Positions 38,001 through 46,870 of a stretch of 64,000 bases of DNA are shown here, one piece after another. The translations under genes and the position numbers were made by a program. The notes under the pieces were generated by a model. The model searched no databases and had not been told where the DNA came from. It worked only from the letters and a program-made list of their open reading frames with translations. How positions within the stretch are numbered: the stretch's first letter is position 1; every line of letters starts with the position of its first letter. The stretch spans positions 2,480,001 to 2,544,000 of the forward strand of contig OZ244870.1 of NCBI GenBank assembly GCA_965221205.1. Reading direction: 5' to 3'. This stretch comes from CBDFMG01 sp965221205 [NCBI: bacterium]. Its GTDB lineage: Bacteria; SM23-31.

Positions 38001-38321
38001 GTGTTTTCATTAATTTTTGCGTGGATTGCCCCCTCGACAGGTGGTGATTCCAATCCATTTGTGGTTATGATGCCGCTTTTTATCATACTACTTGTATTCT
38101 ATTTTCTAATGGTTCGTCCACAAGTTAAACGTCAAAAACAGCAACGTATCATGCTTGACAGCTTGAAAAAAGGTGACAATGTTGTTGCTGCCGGCGGTGT
38201 CGTCGGAACAATTGCGGGCCTTAAAAACAAAGAGAACACCGTCATTCTTAAAATAGATGACAATGTGAAGATTGAAGTATTGAAATCGTCTGTTTCAACA
38301 GTTATCGAAAAGGAAGAGTGA
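38001..38321 (+). CDS. yajC: Preprotein translocase subunit YajC
   Basis: A 106-residue single-pass inner-membrane protein that binds the SecDF part of the translocon. The hydrophobic helix (MMPLFIILLVFYFLMV) is followed by RPQVKRQKQQ and LKKGDNVVAAGGVVGTI, the conserved cytoplasmic domain. The GTG start at 38001 is supported by GGAGG eight bases upstream. secD and secF are not in the window; here yajC leads an operon with def and fmt. Confidence 0.93.
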   Translation: MFSLIFAWIAPSTGGDSNPFVVMMPLFIILLVFYFLMVRPQVKRQKQQRIMLDSLKKGDNVVAAGGVVGTIAGLKNKENTVILKIDDNVKIEVLKSSVSTVIEKEE

Positions 38322-38322
38322 T

Positions 38323-38844
38323 ATGCCTTTACGGCCTATTCTCATATACGGAAATCCTCTTCTGCATGAAAAAGCCGCTCTTGTTGAAAAAATAACAGAG
38401 GATATACAAGAACTCATCGATGACATGTATCAGACAATGTTTCACGCACGGGGAATTGGTCTTGCAGCTACCCAGTTAGGCATTCTAAAATCGATTATTG
38501 TTATTAATTTGCCCCGTGAAGATGATCAGGAAGAAAATGGCCGGATGCTTGTGATGATCAATCTGGAAATTCTTGACCGTCAAGGGAATTGCTCATTTGA
38601 GGAGGGATGTCTTTCTATTCCCGGAGTCAATGGAGATGTTAATAGGTCTGAAGTAATCACTATTAGATTTCTAGAGAGAGATGGGAATTCGGTAAAGATG
38701 GAGTGTGATGGAATGCTCGCAAGAGTAATCCAACACGAATATGATCATCTCCAAGGCATTTTATTTGTTCAGCGCTTAAAACCAGCAGTTCGAAGAAGAT
38801 TAAACCCGCAACTACGCCAGATTGCAAAAGGTGTTTTAGTATGA
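38323..38844 (+). CDS. def: Peptide deformylase
   Basis: Removes the formyl group from nascent chains using a bound metal. All three motifs are present: GIGLAATQLG, EEGCLSIPG (Cys ligand) and QHEYDHLQG (two His ligands and catalytic Glu). The length of 173 is normal for type 1 enzymes. The gene overlaps the start of fmt by four bases, the classical def-fmt pair. Confidence 0.96.
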   Translation: MPLRPILIYGNPLLHEKAALVEKITEDIQELIDDMYQTMFHARGIGLAATQLGILKSIIVINLPREDDQEENGRMLVMINLEILDRQGNCSFEEGCLSIPGVNGDVNRSEVITIRFLERDGNSVKMECDGMLARVIQHEYDHLQGILFVQRLKPAVRRRLNPQLRQIAKGVLV

Positions 38845-39788
38845 GAGTAGTTTATATGGGGACACCTGACTTTGCCGTTCCCACTCTCAAACATCTTGCA
38901 CAAAATACATCTCACACCGTTGTAAGTGTTGTAACTACAGAAGACAAACCGAAAGGTAGAGGGCGAATACTCCAGCCTCCTGCAGTGAAATTGTGTGCAC
39001 TTGACTTAAATATCCCTGTTTTACAGCCCAACAATTTGAGAGACACAGAGTTTCATGACAAAATTCTCACTCTCAATCCCGATGTTTTGGTAGTTGTAGT
39101 GTTCCGAATTCTTCCCGTTGAACTGTTTTCACTTACCCGATTCGGAGCTATTAATCTCCATGCTTCGCTTTTGCCTAGCTACCGTGGACCTGCTCCGGTA
39201 CAGTGGGCAATTATGAATGGTGAGCAAACTACCGGACTGACAACTTTCCAAATCGATAAAGGAATTGACACGGGGAATATTTTAATGCAGCGGTCACTTG
39301 AAATTGAAGATAGCGAAACAGCCGGTGAACTATTGAAGCGGCTCGCCGATATTGGCGCACAGATAGTGGCAGAATCGCTGGATGGACTAGAAAAGGGTGA
39401 AATGGAGACTTTGACACAGGTGTCTTCGCAATCTTCATATGCTCCCAAAATTACACCTGATATACTCCCTATCGAATGGAATAATCCGGCTCAATCGATA
39501 GTACATAAGGTTCGGGGATTATCTCCTTCACCATGTGCACAAACTTATTACAAAGAGAAGCTAATAAAACTGTTCAGGGCTCAGAGTGTAGAAATGGATA
39601 GTCAGGATTGTAAGCCGGGTACTATTGTGAAAGCTAATTCCCAAGACGGATTGTTCGTTCAAACAGGAAGTAATGTAGTAGAAATTCTTGAACTGCAGCG
39701 CGAAGGTAGAAAACAAATGACTGCAAAAGATATGTTGCGAGGTATGAACATGGAAGAGGGGGAAGTTCTTAGGAGCAAGAAAGTGTGA
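38841..39788 (+). CDS. fmt: Methionyl-tRNA formyltransferase
   Basis: Formylates initiator Met-tRNA with 10-formyltetrahydrofolate. GTPDFAVPTLKHL begins the Rossmann part, and the catalytic region is INLHASLLPSYRGPAPVQWA with Asn, His and a later Asp (TTFQIDKGIDTG). A C-terminal OB-fold from about residue 210 completes it. There are 315 residues, full length. Confidence 0.96.
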   Translation: MRVVYMGTPDFAVPTLKHLAQNTSHTVVSVVTTEDKPKGRGRILQPPAVKLCALDLNIPVLQPNNLRDTEFHDKILTLNPDVLVVVVFRILPVELFSLTRFGAINLHASLLPSYRGPAPVQWAIMNGEQTTGLTTFQIDKGIDTGNILMQRSLEIEDSETAGELLKRLADIGAQIVAESLDGLEKGEMETLTQVSSQSSYAPKITPDILPIEWNNPAQSIVHKVRGLSPSPCAQTYYKEKLIKLFRAQSVEMDSQDCKPGTIVKANSQDGLFVQTGSNVVEILELQREGRKQMTAKDMLRGMNMEEGEVLRSKKV

Positions 39789-39913
39789 CAATTTCTGCGT
39801 ATTTTCCGGTTGCAATAAAAAAATCGAATTGATTTGCAAACTTGTCCGTTTGGACTTCTATATATTGCAAATAAGTAGAGATATGCGTAAATTAAAATGT
39901 AATAATAAAATTA

Positions 39914-40696
39914 GTGAAGAATCAACACACTGTCATGCTATCCTTAAATCAAAATAATATGATCGTGTATCTGAAATATACGGCAGGCATATTAGCAATT
40001 TTACTTCTTATGTTTATAGCAATAGATAACATTATTATGCCGCTGTATGTAAATTTGGGAAAAGAAGTTAATTTACCTGATGTTACTCAAAAATCAGATG
40101 CTCAGGCCATTCTTGAACTACGGAATCTTGGTCTTATGATAGGAGTAATTAGGCAGAAATATAATTCATTTCATCCGGAAGGTACTGTTTTATTACAATA
40201 TCCTGTTGCAGGTACACGGATTAAACTGGAGCGCGCGATTGAGCTTACCGTGAGTCTTGGTGATCAAAAAGTGAAGATCCCCGATTTGATAAATCTTTCT
40301 CCACGCGATGCGGAATTAAGGCTTCAACAGCTCAATTTAATTAAAGGAGAAGAGTATTACAATTTCTCCGATGATTATCCCGAAGGTATTGTGATCAGTC
40401 AATCATTTGAGTCCGGAACAGAAGTGACAAAAGGAACAATTGTTGATATTACAGTCAGTTTTGGACTCGAGTCGAAAGAGTTTGGAATGCCAGACGTCCA
40501 GCTGAAGACACTAGAGACAGCTTCAGAAACGTTTAGTCAGAACAGATTGCGAATTGGCGGTATAATTTTCAGTGTGAACGATGAATTTCTTCCGAATACG
40601 GTTTTGTTTCAGGATCCGCAGCCTGGTGTGGATGTTTCTCCAGGAGATTCTGTAATAATTATTGTTAGCAGAATGGACAGCACAAGTAGTCGATAA
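39914..40696 (+). CDS. Membrane-anchored PASTA-domain protein
   Basis: One N-terminal membrane helix (YTAGILAILLLMFIAI) is followed by three PASTA units of about 65 residues: VNLPDVTQKSDAQAILELRN, VKIPDLINLSPRDAELRLQQ and GMPDVQLKTLETASETFSQN, each ending in a VxVSxG-like strand. PASTA domains bind peptidoglycan or its fragments. Unlike the well-known cases there is no kinase or transpeptidase domain. Placement between fmt and rpe, near where priA, rsm or Ser/Thr kinase genes often lie, suggests a split or simplified cell-wall sensor. The start is GTG 39914 or ATG 39959. Confidence 0.82.
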   Translation: MKNQHTVMLSLNQNNMIVYLKYTAGILAILLLMFIAIDNIIMPLYVNLGKEVNLPDVTQKSDAQAILELRNLGLMIGVIRQKYNSFHPEGTVLLQYPVAGTRIKLERAIELTVSLGDQKVKIPDLINLSPRDAELRLQQLNLIKGEEYYNFSDDYPEGIVISQSFESGTEVTKGTIVDITVSFGLESKEFGMPDVQLKTLETASETFSQNRLRIGGIIFSVNDEFLPNTVLFQDPQPGVDVSPGDSVIIIVSRMDSTSSR

Positions 40697-40740
40697 ATTT
40701 CAAGTAAACTTACTCAATCAATTAATTGGATGCAATTTAC

Positions 40741-41418
40741 ATGCAAAATTCGTTTGATAATGAATTGAAAATTGCTCCTTCAATTTTATCTGCTGATATT
40801 ACGAAATTGGAAAATGAAATCAGACAGCTTGAAAAGGGAGGAGCGGATTGGATCCACATCGATGTTATGGACGGTCATTTTGTGCCGAATATCACTTTTG
40901 GACCATTATTTGTAAAAGCCATTAAGTCTCTTACAAACGCACCCTTAGATGTTCACTTGATGATTTCAAATCCCGATTTGTATTTAGAAGGTTTTCGAAA
41001 AGCGGGAGCAGATATTATTTCAGTTCATCAGGAGACCTGTCCACATCTCTACAGAACTGTTAAAAAGATACGGAAACTTGGTGCACAAGCGGGAGTGTCA
41101 ATCAATCCGGCAACAAGTATTTCTACTATAGAAAATATCATTAAAGAAATAGATCTTGTATTGATTATGTCTGTAAATCCCGGATTTGGTGGTCAGAAAT
41201 TCATGGACTCTTCCCTTTCTAAGATATATGATACATTTGAATTGCTCCAAAAAAAGAATCCAAAGGTACAATTAGAGGTTGACGGTGGCATTGACGCTTC
41301 AAATATAAAAGCTGTAGTCGATGCCGGATGTAATGTTGTCGTTGCAGGTACAGGGATATTTAGCAATACGGATAGGGCAGAAGGTGTAAAAAACTTGCGC
41401 AATGCGGCTGGAAATTAA
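40741..41418 (+). CDS. rpe: Ribulose-phosphate 3-epimerase
   Basis: Interconverts ribulose 5-phosphate and xylulose 5-phosphate. IAPSILSADITKLENEI opens a TIM barrel. WIHIDVMDGHFVPNITFG holds metal and catalytic residues, DVHLMISNP a further His, MSVNPGFGGQKF the phosphate loop and VDGGIDASNI the catalytic Asp. ATG 40741 gives 225 residues; a TTG at 40726 would add five. The next gene starts three bases downstream. Confidence 0.95.
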   Translation: MQNSFDNELKIAPSILSADITKLENEIRQLEKGGADWIHIDVMDGHFVPNITFGPLFVKAIKSLTNAPLDVHLMISNPDLYLEGFRKAGADIISVHQETCPHLYRTVKKIRKLGAQAGVSINPATSISTIENIIKEIDLVLIMSVNPGFGGQKFMDSSLSKIYDTFELLQKKNPKVQLEVDGGIDASNIKAVVDAGCNVVVAGTGIFSNTDRAEGVKNLRNAAGN

Positions 41419-41420
41419 AA

Positions 41421-41993
41421 ATGACATATAAGCAGGAAATCTTCAGAAAAGCGATACATTTTTTTTCCTTAGTTATTCCTATAGGATATTTACTAGTATC
41501 AAAAGTAACCGCTCTTTATATATTGATACCTATAAGTTTTGTGTTTATAAGTGTTGACATTGCAAGACTCTATTGCAACCTTGTTAAGAAATTGTTTTAC
41601 AATGTATTTTCCCTAGTGGTACGTGATCATGAAAAACACCACTTGACAGGGTCATCTTACTTAATGGCTGGCTCAGTTGTCGTTGTAATGTTCTTTCCTA
41701 AATCAAATGCAATATTCTCTTTGCTTCTTCTTGCCATTTCCGATTCTGCAGCTGCATTAGTAGGGAAAAGAATAGGAAAACATAAGCTCTTTAATAAATC
41801 ATTTGAAGGTACTATTGCATTTATCGGATCTGCATTGTCCATTGCCTTGTTTTTTTCAACAATCCCATTAATGCACAAAATTGTTGCATCAGTAAGTGCA
41901 GCGGTTGTTGAAGTATTACCCTTAAAGATTGATGACAATTTCACAATTCCTGTATCAACGTGCACGATATTGTGGCTCGTATCCTTTTTGTAG
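41421..41993 (+). CDS. SEC59/DGK1/VTE5-family membrane lipid kinase
   Basis: A 190-residue protein with about six hydrophobic segments. Motifs of the CTP-dependent kinase family that includes phytol, dolichol and yeast diacylglycerol kinases are present: FRKAIHFFSL near the N-terminus, HHLTGSSYLMAGSVVV, ISDSAAALVGKRIGKHKLF plus KSFEGTIAF. A C-terminal DDNFTIPV is also present. The substrate could be a prenyl alcohol, which would pair with the geranylgeranyl reductase at 33060, or diacylglycerol. The C-terminus past residue 180 is a little short compared with relatives, but no break is seen. Confidence 0.7.
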   Translation: MTYKQEIFRKAIHFFSLVIPIGYLLVSKVTALYILIPISFVFISVDIARLYCNLVKKLFYNVFSLVVRDHEKHHLTGSSYLMAGSVVVVMFFPKSNAIFSLLLLAISDSAAALVGKRIGKHKLFNKSFEGTIAFIGSALSIALFFSTIPLMHKIVASVSAAVVEVLPLKIDDNFTIPVSTCTILWLVSFL

Positions 41994-42410
41994 AGTTACA
42001 GACAGTACAAATCATAAACTATGTGATTTGGTGATTTATTCATCCGTTTCGTCCGTGTTGGTTTTTAGTGACGGTAATTCTCCGGCGATTGCCGCAATAA
42101 TCTTTGCATCGGATTTGTTTGATTGTTAATTCATTGGGAATTAGACTCTGTCGCTACCCACTTTGAAGTTTAACGTGAAAGTAACTGTTGGCGGCATCGA
42201 TTACGGTCTTAATTGGACATGTACTCTAATCAATTGTGAGATTTGTATTGTAACACCCTAAATTAAAATTTCAATTCAGGTGATTGAATGGCCTTTATAT
42301 GCATGAAAATAATATAATAAAAAATATTAATGTCAATTGCTATATAAGTGCTTATAAGCTTTTGTGTCAAGTTTAAAAATAAAAAAACACGTGAAAATAA
42401 AATAAATTCC
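41994..42410. other. Intergenic region before the cold shock gene
   Basis: About 420 bp. A short frame around 41929-42129 has no resemblance I can name and overlaps the lipid-kinase gene, so I leave it out. The part after 42280 is very AT-rich and leads into the csp promoter. I see no RNA gene here. Confidence 0.45.
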
Positions 42411-42439
42411 TTGACAAAAGATATATATATATATAAATT
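42411..42439 (+). promoter_or_regulatory. csp promoter with a TA repeat in the spacer
   Basis: TTGACA (42411-42416) is followed by a run of alternating A and T (about 42421-42434) that merges into TATAAATT. A -10 at TAAATT (42434-42439) gives a 17-bp spacer; TATAAA (42432-42437) gives 15. The following untranslated leader of about 55 nt fits cold-shock mRNAs. Confidence 0.6.
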
Positions 42440-42495
42440 AGCCATCGAATATGAGTAATTTATGTATAAGTATCAGTATGTAGAGGCGGTGCGTA

Positions 42496-42696
42496 ATGCC
42501 TAAAGGACAGGTTAAGTGGTTTAATGAGAATAAAGGTTATGGTTTTATAAAGCGTGAGGATGGAACGGAAGTATTTGTCCATTACAGTGCCATTGATGGT
42601 GATGGTTTCAGAACTCTTGCTGAAGGTGACGATGTGGAATTTCAAATAGTCAATACAGATAAAGGACTACAAGCGGCAAATGTGAAGCCCCTATAA
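42496..42696 (+). CDS. CspA-family cold shock protein
   Basis: A 66-residue single OB-fold RNA/DNA chaperone. [20 protein letters not shown] contains RNP1 and [13 protein letters not shown]2; the C-terminal [18 protein letters not shown] is standard. A strong GAGGCGGT lies ahead of the ATG. It is a single-gene unit with its own promoter and terminator, so it can be regulated alone, probably by its leader. Confidence 0.96.
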   Translation: MPKGQVKWFNENKGYGFIKREDGTEVFVHYSAIDGDGFRTLAEGDDVEFQIVNTDKGLQAANVKPL

Positions 42697-42720
42697 CTTT
42701 TATTATTTCCATGTATGATG

Positions 42721-42750
42721 CCCTGATTTTTTTAAATCGGGGTTTTTTTT
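42721..42750 (+). terminator. Rho-independent terminator after csp
   Basis: CCCTGATTT (42721-42729) pairs with AAATCGGGG (42734-42742) around a TTTT loop and is followed by eight T residues. Confidence 0.85.
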
Positions 42751-42840
42751 GGTTGTTTTCTGAAATGAGTATAATTACTATAGTGCACAATTTCTCTATG
42801 AAGTTATGTTTTTAAACATAATAACGAAGTAAAACACATA

Positions 42841-43764
42841 GTGAATGGTTATCTGCAAAGATTTCTCAGGTATCTTAAAATAGAAAAAAACCTTTCGATT
42901 AATACGCTTTCTGCATATGAGTATGACCTGAATAGGTTTATTGATTTTCAGAATCCAGATAGTGAACGGTATGATCCGGAACAAATATCATCTAATGATA
43001 TCTCCCGCTATATTTACAAACTGCATAATTTAGGACTTGCTGAATCGTCAATAGCTCGAAACATTTCTGCAATCAGAGCATTTTTCCAGTATTTATTGAA
43101 ATCCGAGGATGTAAAAACTGACCCAACTGCTGTAATTGAATCACCAAGACGTCCGGAGAAACTCCCGAAAGTACTTACAATTTCCGAAGTGCAAATGCTG
43201 CTTGAGCAGCCAGATATCAATATGCCTCTTGAATTGCGTGACAAGGCAATGATGGAGTTTATGTATGGTACGGGCGTGCGTGTTTCTGAATTAACTACAG
43301 TAAAAGTTAGAGATTGTTATATGGATGAGGAAGTTGTTCGGATTTTCGGGAAAGGAAGTAAAGAACGAATTGTGCCGTGTGGAGAAATAGCACAAAAATT
43401 TGTTGAGCTCTATTTAAGAGAAGTACGATCTAAACTCATAAAGACTTCAAGCCGTCCTTTGGAATGTATGTTCCTGAATTGGAGGGGAAACCCGATGAGT
43501 AGGATGGGGTTCTGGAAAATATTACAGAAATATTGTCTTAAAGCGAGAATTCAAAAACAGATTAGTCCGCATGTACTGCGGCACTCCTTTGCTACTCATC
43601 TCCTTGAGGGGGGAGCTGATCTGCGCGTGGTGCAAGAATTACTCGGACATTCTGATATATCGACGACGCAAATATATACACATCTCGATAAAGAGTATTT
43701 AAGAGAAGTACACAAGTCGTTTCATCCGCTGGAGCAAAATTTAAAGTACTCTCATTATGTTTGA
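42841..43764 (+). CDS. XerC/XerD-type tyrosine recombinase
   Basis: A 307-residue site-specific recombinase. The N-terminal SAM-like domain covers residues 1 to about 85. The catalytic domain shows Arg147 (GTGVRVSEL), the beta-hairpin Lys near 171 (IFGKGSKERIVP), His244-x-x-Arg247 (SPHVLRHSF), His270 (LLGHSDISTTQ) and Tyr279 (QIYTH). Length and motif spacing match the chromosome-dimer-resolving Xer proteins more than phage integrases, and no attachment site or phage gene is near. The GTG start at 42841 is the family-like one. The M50 protease gene overlaps its end. Confidence 0.9.
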   Translation: MNGYLQRFLRYLKIEKNLSINTLSAYEYDLNRFIDFQNPDSERYDPEQISSNDISRYIYKLHNLGLAESSIARNISAIRAFFQYLLKSEDVKTDPTAVIESPRRPEKLPKVLTISEVQMLLEQPDINMPLELRDKAMMEFMYGTGVRVSELTTVKVRDCYMDEEVVRIFGKGSKERIVPCGEIAQKFVELYLREVRSKLIKTSSRPLECMFLNWRGNPMSRMGFWKILQKYCLKARIQKQISPHVLRHSFATHLLEGGADLRVVQELLGHSDISTTQIYTHLDKEYLREVHKSFHPLEQNLKYSHYV

Positions 43765-44410
43765 TTTAAGATTATTCTCCATAATTGTGTTGCTTTTTTC
43801 TATAGTTGTACATGAATATGCCCATGGATGGATGGCTCTTCGGTGTGGTGATCATACTGCCAAGTTTTCCGGGCGTCTCACTTTGAATCCGATTCCGCAT
43901 ATTGATCCGGTAGGTTCAATTATTCTTCCACTTATTTTGTTTATAAGTGGATCATCGGTATTATTTGGATGGGCAAAGCCTGTTCCTGTTAATCCGAGTA
44001 ACTACAATAACCCTGCTATTGATAATGTTAAAGTATCAGGTGCAGGTCCTGCTTCAAACTTTCTTTTGGCAATAGGATTTACTTTGACAGCGGTAATGAT
44101 ACTTTTGAATTCAAATAGTGCTGCACTGTTCGGAATTTGCCGGTTTGGAATACAGATCAATCTACTGCTTGCTCTTTTTAATTTAATACCATTATCGCCG
44201 TTGGACGGATCGCATATTTTAGAGTATTACATACCATTAGAAAAAAAACCGGCATATCGTAATTTTCAACGGTTCGGTCCGGTTGCCCTCATGATCCTTG
44301 TATTTTCAGGATTTATTTTACCGATAAGCCTCTTCTGGCTTATTATTGGTCCGCCATACAATTTTTTATTCAACATTCTTCATGATCTGATAAGCATTCT
44401 TGTATTATAG
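43757..44410 (+). CDS. Site-2 protease family (M50) membrane metalloprotease
   Basis: A 217-residue intramembrane protease with HEYAHGW (His19, Glu20, His23) in the first helix and SPLDGSHILEYY with the third zinc ligand Asp later on. It has no PDZ domain, unlike RseP, so it belongs to the small-Rip group with about five or six membrane helices. Typical roles are cleavage of anti-sigma factors or membrane remnants; no target is visible here. Its ATG overlaps the recombinase gene by eight bases. Confidence 0.88.
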   Translation: MFDLRLFSIIVLLFSIVVHEYAHGWMALRCGDHTAKFSGRLTLNPIPHIDPVGSIILPLILFISGSSVLFGWAKPVPVNPSNYNNPAIDNVKVSGAGPASNFLLAIGFTLTAVMILLNSNSAALFGICRFGIQINLLLALFNLIPLSPLDGSHILEYYIPLEKKPAYRNFQRFGPVALMILVFSGFILPISLFWLIIGPPYNFLFNILHDLISILVL

Positions 44411-44431
44411 AAAGATACTACAACTGTGTTG

Positions 44432-44635
44432 ATGAAGGGGATGAAGCCTCGGAAGTTTGATTATATTCCTCGTTACTATGAGGAAAGTAGCGATTCAGAA
44501 TCAACTGATAAAAAAAGAATTAGAGTCAAAAGAGGTGTATCGAGAAAAATCAGGAACGCATCTTTTTACAAAATAATGTTTCTCATTTTTATCATTCTTT
44601 ATTTTATGTACTTTTTAAAAAATAATTTTCAATAA
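44432..44635 (+). CDS. Small basic single-pass membrane protein
   Basis: About 67 residues: an N-terminal KPRKFDYIPRYY segment, a charged middle (KKRIRVKRGVSRKIR) and one C-terminal hydrophobic helix (YKIMFLIFIILYFMYFL). The arrangement of an aromatic-basic head and a tail anchor is seen in small conserved proteins of Bacteroidetes-like genomes, but I cannot name a family with confidence. Starts at GTG 44426, ATG 44432 or ATG 44441 differ by at most five residues. It lies 15-31 bp after the M50 gene in the same direction. Confidence 0.5.
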   Translation: MKGMKPRKFDYIPRYYEESSDSESTDKKRIRVKRGVSRKIRNASFYKIMFLIFIILYFMYFLKNNFQ

Positions 44636-45106
44636 AAGAGTTATTTCACAGGGAAGGGGATAATTAGACTCAATATACTTTTATGTTTACATAATATCTA
44701 TTATGCGACATATTGTTTTTGTTTAGCTTAGATAAGCTGATTATAAAACGGTGCTATTCTGAAATTTACTTCAATATCAACTTCTTCTGCTAATTGATTG
44801 ATAAAATTTCTATAATACATGTATGACGATTGATCAGATACTTTATGTTGAAAACAAGACACATAGTAGAATAATCATTAATTAATTTGATTAAACTAAT
44901 AACAAACAATTACCGAAAGACCTCATAACTCATTAATAAATATATAATTACAATCAATTTGACAAACACCTTCTTACTTCTTGTGATGGATCTTCTAGAA
45001 TCAGGCTGTCAATAATATAAATAACTAATCCGTGTAATTAATCTGAAATAATTTTCAGAATATCATCCAAATCATTTCACTATCAAATAATTTGGAGAAT
45101 AGTATC
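44636..45106. other. AT-rich intergenic region
   Basis: About 470 bp with no credible gene, stem-loop terminator or repeat. It separates the xer/M50 unit from a stretch of decayed accessory fragments. Confidence 0.45.
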
Positions 45107-45318
45107 ATGGCCTCAACTCACGAGTTCTCTCTTGGCGAATCTTTGACATGGAAGAGTTCCGCGCCTCGTCTTCGTCAACTCCATGTCCGGTCTGTTTCTC
45201 AAGTCCGTACCCTTTCATTGAAGCCGTGTTCAAAGTCATGAATCAGGCCTTTCAACACACGCTTCAGGTGTGCACGAAACGGCCGAGCCGCGTCACCTAT
45301 AGCTCGAAAAAAGGCTGA
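45107..45318 (+). pseudogene. DUF5131 (phage Gp37/Gp68-like) protein fragment
   Basis: Two reading frames together spell the core of DUF5131 proteins. One gives LVFVNSMSGLFLKSVPFH, corresponding to the family's FVNSMSDLFHxxVPxxFI. The next gives FIEAVFKVMNQAFQHTLQVC plus TKRPSRV, corresponding to VFxVMxxxxxHTFQVLTKR. The zinc/iron-type N-terminus (WNPxxGCxxxSxGCxxCYA) and the C-terminal half are missing. DUF5131 proteins are carried by phages, plasmids and accessory islands. The piece is richer in G+C than its surroundings, which supports transfer. GGAG upstream of ATG 45107 is probably accidental. Confidence 0.65.
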
Positions 45319-45360
45319 ATTGGACGCCTAACATTTGTAATTTCAAACAATAAGGGTATT

Positions 45361-46229
45361 ATGAAGTTTCTAAAAACATTTTTAAGTTGGATTATTGGGT
45401 TATTTTTACTAATGACAGGGATTGGTTGCCTATTTATTGACCAAGTTGTTGTTGGTATAATTTTTATTTTGATATCAACTTTAATTATACCTACTGCTGT
45501 TATTTTCATCACTAATAAAACAGGAATTTCACTTCCATTTAAGAGGAGGATCATTCCTCTTTTATTAATGTTTATTCTTGCAGGAATCTATGGGAAGACT
45601 AAGGAGGATAAAGAAAATATTAAATATTTTTCACTGAACAAAACTTCTGTTATAGATGAAATTAGGAAAAATATCGATGAAGGGAATTTTATATGTTGCC
45701 AGAGATAGCTCTGAGAAATATTTAGTAACAAATGACTCCGATCTTACAAAAATTTACAACTCTATTAACAACTCTATTAACAACTCTATTAAACAAATTG
45801 AAATCGAAAAAATAGAGAGTGAATTAGTTGCTGAAGTGAACAACATTCCGGCATCTGAGTACCGTAAGAATCTGAATCTTTACAAGGAGTTATTGCTTTT
45901 GAATCCGGGCAATAACGAATATCAAGAGAAAGTTCAATTCTATGAGCAACAACTTAAAGATGAAAAACTTGCCACAAAAAGGCAAGAGAAAATAGAAAGT
46001 CAATTCCATCCGTGGGACGGTTCACATATTAATTTAGAAAGATATACCAAATCCATTATGAACGACCCTGATAGTTTTGAACATGTCAAAACTTATTACC
46101 AGGATAAAGGCTCATATTTAATTGTTAGTATGTCCTTTAGGGGTTAAAAATGCGTTGGGAGGATTAATATTAAATTCTATACACGCAAATGTTAGCCTAA
46201 ATGGCGATATTTTAGAGATACTTGAATAA
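45361..46229 (+). pseudogene. Membrane protein with C-terminal soluble domain, frameshifted
   Basis: The first segment (45361-45690) has three hydrophobic helices (LSWIIGLFLLMTGIGCLFID, GIIFILISTLIIPTAVIFI, IIPLLLMFILAGIYG). After a frameshift near 45688 a soluble part follows: KYLVTNDSDLTKIYNSINN, then RQEKIESQFHPWDGSHINLE and NDPDSFEHVKTYYQDKGSYL. A second frameshift near 46140 leads to NALGGLILNSIHANVSLNGD and the stop at 46227-46229. The soluble end is of a type seen behind small bacterial membrane modules, but I cannot name a family. With only two lesions it is among the youngest pseudogenes in the window. A threefold 12-bp repeat lies inside. Confidence 0.65.
45758..45794 (+). repeat. 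Tandem 12-bp repeat, three copies
   Basis: AACTCTATTAAC is repeated almost three times, coding for an in-frame NSINNSINNSI segment of the decayed membrane protein. The unit is a multiple of three, so copy changes would not shift the frame. Confidence 0.7.
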
Positions 46230-46230
46230 C

Positions 46231-46370
46231 TATGAAAATCTGCGCAAATGGGCGTCTGATAAATCGCAGGACACGGGAATTTTCACCCGAGGATATTTCT
46301 ACTATTGCTGACACCTATCACAGCTGGCGTAATCTTGAGCGCTCTATGATGAAATATATGTGATACCGTA
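46231..46370 (+). pseudogene. Type I restriction HsdM C-terminal fragment
   Basis: A short remnant in two frames: ENLRKWASDKSQDTGIFTR followed, after a shift near 46272, by EDISTIADTYHSWRNLE. The latter matches the segment near the C-terminus of type I N6-adenine methyltransferases (LTxEDIxxIADTYHxWR). It stops at about 46362. No HsdR or HsdS sequence is seen nearby. The match is short, so confidence is moderate. Confidence 0.5.
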
Positions 46371-46426
46371 CCGATAAAAGATATGGAGTTCAACAGGTTT
46401 GAATAACATAAAAAAGTCCGGTATCG

Positions 46427-46870
46427 ATGCTGCACGTAATTGAGCGGATTGTTCCACCTCAGGCGGTTTCCTCAGTCGTTAATGCGGTATTCGATACCTT
46501 TCTTACGGAACATAAATATTTGAATGCCATTGAAATTGCCTGAAGCTATACTATGATTAATAAGATTAACAATACCATTTATATGGAATTCATGCGTAGT
46601 ATTACGACCGGTGATATTGAAAAGGCAATCGAATGGGCGCTTGTACACTATATTCTCGATTACGAAATAACATAAAAGGTATTGAAACGAATCATAAATT
46701 ATATAGGCAATACATATTGGTACAAAAAAATCGGTGTCTATGGATAGAAGAAAACGGATATAAACCCATTGATTACATACGCAGAAGTCTCAGTCATAAA
46801 TTTTGTTCTGATCCATCTGCATATGCTGAAACTTTTTCTTATCATATAAGCAGACTTTATGTTATATTAT
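46427..46870 (+). pseudogene. Unrecognised decayed gene
   Basis: One frame reads MLHVIERIVPPQAVSSVVNA and YLNAIEIA, then a stop at 46541, then MEFMRSITTGDIEKAIEWAL. A neighbouring frame continues SRLRNNIKGIETNHKLYRQY and CLWIEENGYKPIDYIRRSLS. The composition looks like real helical protein sequence interrupted by one stop and one or two frameshifts. I do not recognise the family. It lies between the HsdM fragment and an intact outer-membrane protein gene. Confidence 0.35.

Noticed and set aside
41929-42129. Short frame of 66 codons after the lipid-kinase gene
   Set aside because: It overlaps the kinase gene, has no ribosome site and no recognisable sequence.
42841-43764. Tyrosine recombinase as an integrase marking a genomic island
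   Set aside because: Its length and motifs are Xer-like, it is coupled to an M50 gene, and there is no tRNA, attachment repeat or phage gene beside it.
45325-46198. GCCTAACATTTG and, inverted, CAAATGTTAGCC flanking two frames, like an integron attC cassette
   Set aside because: The right copy lies inside the coding sequence of the decayed membrane protein (ANVSLNG) and does not fit the GTTRRRY core, so the match is chance.
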